Shown here: positions 57,091-64,000 of the stretch, one piece after another
Layout of the letters: every line of letters begins with the position of its first letter
How positions within the stretch are numbered: position 1 is the first letter of the stretch
DNA from: Paracyclopina nana
Taxonomy: Eukaryota; Arthropoda; Copepoda; Cyclopoida; Cyclopettidae
Length of the DNA: 64,000 nucleotides
Reading direction: 5' to 3'
NCBI GenBank assembly: GCA_019096065.1
Contig: JAGUCH010000009.1
Span: 5,156,001-5,220,000, forward strand
The notes under the pieces: model-generated
Told to the model about the DNA's origin: nothing
The model's database searches: none
Seen by the model: the letters and a program-made list of their open reading frames with translations, nothing else
Program-made: the position numbers and the translations under genes

Positions 57091-60000
57091 CTAAGACAAA
57101 GGACAGGTGTTGACATTCGCCCTATTAGCCTTAGACTTCTTGCTCGCTTTCACATTGCGGCAAATCCGATCCATCATCAGCGCCACTTTAGCCACAGCCC
57201 TGGAGAGGAGCCGGAAGAGGCCGAAAAGTGATCAAAAATGCCAAATTGATAAGATGTGGGTGAAAATACATACCTGAACCTTCTGAGTGTCGCCTGCTTC
57301 TTTAGCCGCCTTTGTCGGAGCTCTTCAGTGAGAGAGTTGGAGTAAAAGTCCTCAAGCTCATCCTCTGATCCAGCCAAGTTGGCCTTTGGCGGCTGATTAT
57401 GCAGCCTTCGCGACGGCAATTTTGTCAGCATTGACCGAGTATTTTCCAGCTCTTCGGCAGAGTTGTGAGCCACTACCAAAAATGTGACCGTACCATCGAG
57501 ACCACCTATGATTAATCTGTAATTACAGGGGAAAGCCATTAGTTGCTCATTTTTCCTGGCCAGAAATAATTATATTATTTCACCTGTTTCCATCGGCGGT
57601 GGACACAAATGCGGTAGCCTCTGAATGCAAGCAAAAATTGGCCACCAACTTGCATTCAGGCCTGGTAAACAGACGTACTGTTTTACGGCTATTATGGTAA
57701 TAGAGAATATAACGGCCGCACTAGAAAGAAAAAGGAAAGCAGCACATTTTCCCTCTTTTTTTTGCTACAACATCTTTTTTGTATGCCTACTCTGGTGAAC
57801 TGAGCATGAATGGTGAATACTCCCTCAGCGGCGTTTTCCAAAACGGAATGCAATACATGGCCATTTTTTAAATCCATGTAACGCAATCCACCACTAAGTT
57901 GACAAAAATTAAACTATAATATTGAAAGGATTGGCAAAAAGATACCTATTAGGTGCTGATAGGCCATATCTGTAGTCCTCGCCTATGGCTTGACCCGTCC
58001 AGTTGCGAATTGACCTGACAAAGCATTTATTCCTGGAGAAAAGAAGGTAAAAAAAACAACAGGAAGTCACAAAAAGCTGCACTATGGTACCTAAGATCAA
58101 TGATGTTTCCTTTTTCCGAATCCACGATGACACAAGAGCTTTCACTAAAAGCCTCGAACTTCAAAGGTCTCTTGATGTGAGGATATCTGTTGACAGAGAC
58201 AGCAGAGGGGTAAGAATTGAAATTATGCAGCTGCAGCAAATTTATACTTGAGTAGGACCTTGTGCAGGAACACTCCTTTCTTCGAGTGGAACACACTGAC
58301 GCACTCCTTATTTTTGGCCCTGTCAAAGCCCAAGATGGCGAGGAAATGCTGGTCGTCAGTCACAATCAGGGGGAATTCTCTGTTGATTTGGCAATCGAAT
58401 TTATACACTCGCTTCCCACCTTCGCTACGAGCGACGACTCGGTAGAGGTCGCATCCAGTTTTGTTGCATTTCAGCGAGGACACTGCCAAAATGAGGTGAG
58501 GAGAGATTTCCTCCAGCAGCAAAAGTTGGTGCACGTCAGCCTGATTGTCCTTGTATAACACCACTCGACTGGACAAGTTCCACGTGAGAACCTTCTCATT
58601 GTTTTCTGCAGTGACGAAATACTTGCCATTCGAAGCAACCACGACGTCAGTCACAAATCCTGCAATGCAATTTGAAAAAAATAATAAGTCTGAAGTGTAT
58701 TAACAAGTTACCCCCTGCGTTGTCAGATAATTTGTAGTCGAGTGCTCCAGTCTCCAAATTCCAAAATCCAAGACCTCCACGCGTGAGAGACACGACAATT
58801 TTGAGCTTTTCACAGCAGACAAGCTTGTCAATTTTCAAGTCCATTTTGTCAATGGGATGCACGTACTCGAGCAATTGATCCACATCCCAAACCTGACGGA
58901 GAAAAGACTTTTTCCTACAAAATTCCCATGCTGAGCTTTGAAGGGTACTTTTATGGTCTTGTCAGCCGAGGAGGAGACAAATATTCGCTGAGAAGGTGAC
59001 AGCAGGGCTTTCATCTCAAGAATCCTTCCAGAATGGCCCGCAAAAGACCTGGAAATGAGCCACAGGTTCAAATGCCAGAGAATTGGAGATGATGCAAAGA
59101 AGACACCTCAATAATTGCTCCTTTTCCCAGTTCCAGACGAAGATATCTCGACGTACACCTGCTATGAACATTTGTGCATCGTCAAAAATGCCAATGCTTG
59201 GATTTGACTTGTTCAATTTGAGCCGTATATTGACCACACTTCTGGGAAGGCTCAAGCGCTTGAGCTGCCTACCCAATTGGCCAGAGTCACCGCAAAGTGG
59301 TTGGAAAATGAGGAGAAATCCCTCAGACACAGCAGCACTTAAGCAGGAGCTTTTCTGGCTGTTATGCAGCGTTAAGCCGAACACATCCTCTGTTTCAGCA
59401 CAAATTACGGCAGCTTTCTCTTTTGCATTTCCTCGGGGGTCTTGCTCATACCTAGAGTAGTGACATGAGGCTTAAAAAGCCCAATCTTCGTTTCTCACCA
59501 CTTCTTCGAGCTTGTATATGTACCTAATGATGGACCACTTGCGAGAGCTTCCAGGGGAATCAATGTTGTAGGAAGAAATGGCTGCATCTGCTTTCTGACA
59601 CGCAAAGTAAATGAGACGACTGGAAAAAAAAGAAAGGAATTATGCATGCGATTCACAGGATCAAAAGTGGTGTTTGCTCTCTCTCTCTCAACTCTTGGGA
59701 AAATGAGGCCATTTCGAATGCATTGAAAACCAGGACCGGCTCACTCTTGTCTCCCTTCACCACTGGCTGAATCCAGATTCGCGTATCGTCATAATCCTGA
59801 TCTCCAGACCAGTGCAAAGACAAAAAGACATCCTCGGACACAAAAATCATGCTCAGCACATCAGACAAAAGAATGGAAAAGTTGTCACTGCTCAAATGCT
59901 GCAATATGGAACTATTTTAAAATCAGTGTACTTTTTAGATGCATCCTACTTGGCCGCTCATGTCGAAGGCTCTCCAATATTTGCTATTGTAGACCACAAC

Positions 60001-63000
60001 TCTCTTGCCAATAATGGTGATATCAACAATATCGTCCATTTTCTCCATGGGCTGTAAAAAGGAATATGGACACTTTTCCTTATGGGTACGTCAAGCAATG
60101 AATACCTTTTCAACCTTAATGTAATGGCCCAGCATAATATCAATAATGACCAGTTGGTTCGAGCTCGTGAAAGCTGCCGCATACCGATCATCACTCGAGA
60201 CAGCAAGTCCTGCAATACGAAAGTGAAAATGCGACATACAAAGTAATCCTGCCTTTTTACCCAAGATCATGCCATCTGATCTGGGATCAATGTCCCTGCA
60301 AATTTCACTCGTCGTGATATCCCAGGATATGAAACGGTTCGAAATGGATACCACGTAGCGCTTGTCATTGGTGAGAGAGCAGCCAAAAATGGCAAAATTG
60401 TGGCCCTCCAAGGAATATTTGAGTGGACCCCCAGGGCTGGCCAAGTAATGTCTCAGGGGAACCAAACAATTATGGATGAATCCATCGTGGTCACATTGTT
60501 GAATCAAGCTTCTTAAGGACATGTGGTGCTTAATTTCGGGAAGCAATCTAGCTATAAGATGAGCAGCTAGCATATCTGGATATTTGTCCAACACAGTGCG
60601 GCTCAACTTCAAGGCTCCGAGCACGAGAAGGACCTGAAATCATGCAGCGAAATAGAACTTTGACAATCTGAATTCCGCCAAATGTAGTACGTATGAAATT
60701 GAATTGATGTTCAGACCTGACGTTTCAAAGCTGGATCTTTGATGATGTGCAGGGCTCGTGTGAAATCGTCCAAAATGCCATCGATTGGCACAGCTGAGAT
60801 TTTGGCATGCAGCCACAGATAATTGAACAAGACCTGATCACAGAGGTCGACAATTCTCCCACTGCCAATCAAATGGAATGGAAGCTCAGCAAATTTCCGC
60901 ATGTTATATCTGCTAACTTTTCCGTCTGTGCCTTTGAACACATTGGGCTGGGAGGGCAATTTTCGATCTGATTCGCCCATTCTTCCAGAGACTTTCAGCC
61001 TCTGACGATGGAGCTCAGTGTACCTGAAATAGGCACAGTGCATCCAATTTCCATAATTCTCCAAAATACGCATACTTGAAGGGCTTGGGCCTTCCGCCGC
61101 TCCAAATACCCATGAAGTAATCGCTCATGATGCCGTGAAGATATACAGAGATTGACTCGTGGGTCAAATAAAGCTGGATTGCCACATCTCGAAACTGCAA
61201 CAGATTGGAAATAGATGGAATTCTACAATAGCACACACCAAAAGATACTTTTATAGCATATCAGTGCACTTCAGACAGCTCAGAATGAAAAAGGAAAGCC
61301 CACAAAAAGGGTGCATTTTTGCTAGCTTTACTAGCTAGGAAAAGAGTCCTTGAGCAGAAAAAGGCAAGATTTCTCAAAAGAGACTTGCCATCATTATGTA
61401 GCTAGTAGTCTGCAAAGTTTGGATGCCCACGAGAAATGGACTTATGAGAAGCTTTTTGGTCATAAAAATGCCTTTTGGCATTGCCATAAGGCCTAGGTGC
61501 CTGGTGACCCAATATTACCTTTTCCCAGCTTATAGACAAAGGATACAATAAACTAGCATGAGCCATATCAAGCTGCCACCAAACCAACTCGAAAAGCCAA
61601 CAAAAACTGCATTTTGCCACCATATGCCATTCATGCCCATTGCATGGAAAAACTTTCAATGCCATTTTGGAAGACTATGCGCTTTGATGGAATGAATTGT
61701 GTACCTGCTTATGAGCCCATACAACCACTCGTGAACCGTCGGCATCGTGCTCTGTGAAATGGTCCTAGAGCAGTAATAAAAATAATTTGACAGTAGCAAA
61801 TTTAAAGCCCTCATTTCAGCCTTATATCTAACGCATACTTTTAAATCCCTCCGGATTTTGGTCCACAAAATAGGCGGTATTCTCCTCACTTGAAAACGTG
61901 GGAAACAGGGAAAAAAGTTGCATGGGAGCGGAAAAGAAGAGTTAAAAAGGTCTAACAGATCTTCCTCCTTTTTTAAAGTATTCCTCACCTAAAGGAAGCT
62001 GAAAGCGGAAAACTTCGTCGAGAACTTGCTCGTCTAGGCATAAAATGTCTTCCAATTCTGTTTCAGAGAGACCACTTTTGCTCGCAGTGATGAAGCTAAT
62101 TTAGAACACTTATTAAAGGCAATTGTTGCAGTAATTTTTAGACTTTTTTTATACCTCACAGCATGGCTCACAAGGATGCGGCCATATTTTCTCTCAACAT
62201 TGGCAAATAGCTCTAAAATGGCAGCATTAATTGATTGTGGAATCACAGTCACTTCTGAAAAAAGAAGGCAAAAAATCGAATATTTTCACAATTGAGTTAT
62301 GTAAAGAGCAAATGCACACCTGGTGGATCGTAGCTTTTCCAGTTTCTAAGCAGAGAAAAGCACAAATCAAGGAACAGAGCTAGCGAACAAGTATGCATTG
62401 CATTCATGGCAACCCTCCACTGAAAGAAAGAAAAAAGCATCATAATAAAGCCTAAAAGGAATTACGTCAATTTGAAATGCCTGGTAATTTGTTAGCTTCC
62501 TGTTGATGCTTTCTAGCCAATACTTCAGCACTTTTTCTGCCAAATCAGCTCCCAATTCGCCCAAGTGCAGCAGATTGTTCTCCTCAGTCACTCCTTCAGA
62601 AAAGCCTCGCAGAAACTTTGCCTTTTCCTCGGTGTCATCATCAGGGTCTAAGAAGAGTAGAAAAGAGGGAAAACCTTTAAATTAAGTTTGTCAATAATAC
62701 AAGTCCATATTTAATTTACTGCTTGTGAAAGTTATGACAACTTTCACATTGGGAGGTAAATCTCTGGGGATCCAAGATGTTGCTCCATTCTGGTGAGAGT
62801 TTACGAAAAAAATCTCAATGGCATCTGCATGGAAGAAAGAAACTCTTGAGAGCTCCTGGCAAAATTTGGTAAAGTACTCAATTACCAAGGAGGATGACAA
62901 GGAAGAACTTCTCTGAGGTTCTATCTAGCAGGATTTTGAAGTAGTTTTTCAATGGCACAAAGTCCTCTGGAATCTCCTCAATGGGAATCTAAAATGAAGA

Positions 63001-63188
63001 GTGAGACCAAGCAGAAGAAAAAAGCTGAATAAATCATGACCGCGCGAGTAATGTTCACTTTACTTCCATATTGTAGCAGATTTGCTGGCAAATGGAAAGT
63101 ACCAGGCTATGGATGGATGAGCTCGTGGGAGTGGTGCCCAAAAATCGAACGACCAGCACCAATTTTGATGGATTTTCCACCCATTCTC
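57091..63188 (-). CDS. NWD1/NWD2-like NACHT and WD-repeat protein, 5' end not found
   Basis: About 20 exons with short introns. The first recognised exon (63064-63188) encodes the NACHT segment [20 protein letters not shown]. The next two (62886-62988, 62720-62824) give Walker B in FFLVILLDAIEIFF and the [18 protein letters not shown] strand. Further exons carry [40 protein letters not shown] and [20 protein letters not shown], a winged-helix-like region ([15 protein letters not shown]), then many WD40 blades from about 60500 to 57400 (e.g. [20 protein letters not shown]). The last exon starts at 57199 and ends at TAG 57091. These are STAND-class signalling ATPases. The Walker A P-loop expected upstream was not found. 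Confidence 0.8.
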
Positions 63189-63399
63189 CTAGAAGAAAAA
63201 TGGCCTTTTAGCGCTCCTTCGATTATGGCCTGGAAAATTGATTACATTTGGAAATACATTATATGATACATTTGCTACCAATTCAAGAATTGTGAGTATT
63301 TTCAAAGGCAAAGAACTTACTCGAAGAAAGTTAGATAAATTGGATTTTATTTTGAGATGTTTCGACGTGCATTGACTTGTTTAAGTTGTTTTGATTTTT

Positions 63400-63859
63400 C
63401 TGTTTACCAGGGTGACCAGAAAATTAGAGCGGGTTGTAGCCAGATTTTCCCCTAAAATAGCCACGTTTGGCTATCTCAGAAAAATTGATCATAATAGCCA
63501 CAAATTGGTGAAAAATAGCCACATTTTTAGGAATTTTCACGTTATTATTTGTTATTCTGAATTTTTTTCCAAGTTTTGGGATTGCTGTGGATGAAATCAA
63601 GGATTTAATCATGATTTTCTTCATATATTGGTGGCAAAAGATCAAAAAAATAAGTTGGCCAATTTTGCAAATTTCATTTTTTCCCCTGCTTTTTTAATGA
63701 TTTTCAAGCGTTTATTAAGTAAAAATATCAAATTTTCGGACTTTTCAAAAATAGCCACGAATGGCTATGGCTATTCGGCCTAAATTTCCGTAGCCACACA
63801 TGGGTCAAAAATAGCCACTTTGGCTATAAATAGCCACATCTGGTCACCCTGCTGTTTAC
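63400..63859. mobile_element. hAT-type MITE with perfect 8-bp target duplication
   Basis: CTGTTTAC flanks both ends (63400-63407 and 63852-63859). Between them, 444 bp (63408-63851) begins CAGGGTGACCAGA and ends in its exact inverse. CAGGG-type ends plus an 8-bp duplication are diagnostic of hAT DNA transposons. No transposase frame is present, so it is non-autonomous. The interior is dense in ATAGCCAC / GTGGCTAT octamers in both orientations. It lies between the first seen exon of the NACHT-WD40 gene and the divergent plus-strand start. Confidence 0.92.
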
Positions 63860-63929
63860 ACTGGCAGCGTTGTTTGGCCTAAGACGCGAGTAAATCGTAA
63901 ACAAATCAGCGAAAGAGCCAAAATCAAGC

Positions 63930-64000
63930 ATGGCCAAAACAAAAGTGACATATGGTAACTTTTCCTCAGCTAAACTTGATCTGAAAAAGGCAAAAACTAA
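63930..64000 (+). CDS. Start of a plus-strand gene cut by the window edge
   Basis: ATG in good context (CAAGCATGGCC) opens MAKTKVTYGNFSSAKLDLKK and stays open to the last base. A GGTAAC inside the frame could instead be a donor. The product is not recognised. Its position suggests a divergent promoter shared with the minus-strand NACHT-WD40 gene. Confidence 0.35.
   Translation, partial: MAKTKVTYGNFSSAKLDLKKAKT

Noticed and set aside
1-64000. CRISPR arrays, operons or bacterial genes
   Set aside because: Spliced animal genes throughout; no direct-repeat and spacer pattern.

Overview
The window is nuclear DNA of a small-genome invertebrate, most likely an arthropod. Coding exons are split by GT-AG introns that are mostly 50-70 bp, genes sit close together on both strands, and several genes start behind TATA boxes. 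Gene content is animal: a DBX homeobox gene, alpha-tubulin acetyltransferase, IFT46, a muscle LIM protein, transgelin, SH3BP5, an elevenin-type neuropeptide and a Ty3/gypsy retrotransposon. Elevenin plus orcomyotropin-like peptides points to arthropods, perhaps a crustacean or mite. The species cannot be fixed from sequence alone. Exon boundaries below were derived by eye from reading-frame continuity and splice sites.

Layout. 0-4.2 kb (-): a small type II membrane protein, a multicopy precursor of IDDLGxF peptides, and an elevenin precursor with a TATA promoter. 4.5-5.65 kb: a 1.1-kb element with 17-bp inverted ends, internal tandem repeats and a tRNA-like segment. 6.0-8.6 kb (-): a five-LIM muscle protein, divergent from a transgelin-like CH-domain gene (+, 9.7-10.2 kb), with a CArG box between them. 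10.5-12.0 kb (+): a Thr-rich mucin-like membrane protein. 12.6-19.5 kb: a complete Ty3/gypsy element with LTRs that look identical, a 5-bp target duplication, gag, pol, two in-frame TGA codons and two accessory membrane ORFs.

22.3-26.1 kb (-): a second multicopy neuropeptide gene (GFGDF / orcomyotropin-like) with its own TATA promoter and a possible alternative last exon. 28.8-29.9 kb (-): SH3BP5, divergent from IFT46 (+, 30.9-31.8 kb). 32.9-37.0 kb (+): a large secreted low-complexity protein with minisatellite-encoded repeats. 37.7-41.9 kb (+): DBX homeobox gene with a 2.6-kb intron inside the homeodomain.

44.6-45.5 kb (-): ATAT1. 47.1-47.6 kb (+): FAM136A. 48.0-51.7 kb (-): two tandem Golgi-type sulfotransferases. 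52.1-55.8 kb (-): an eleven-exon, 781-residue type I membrane protein I do not recognise. 57.1-63.2 kb (-): an NWD1/NWD2-like NACHT-WD40 protein whose 5' end is not found. 63.4-63.85 kb: a hAT-type MITE with a perfect 8-bp target duplication. The first codons of a further (+) gene lie at the right edge.

Two themes stand out. The left 26 kb holds two multicopy peptide-hormone genes plus elevenin, with hints that exons are shared or used alternatively. The retrotransposon looks very young and carries two non-canonical ORFs, each behind a splice acceptor.
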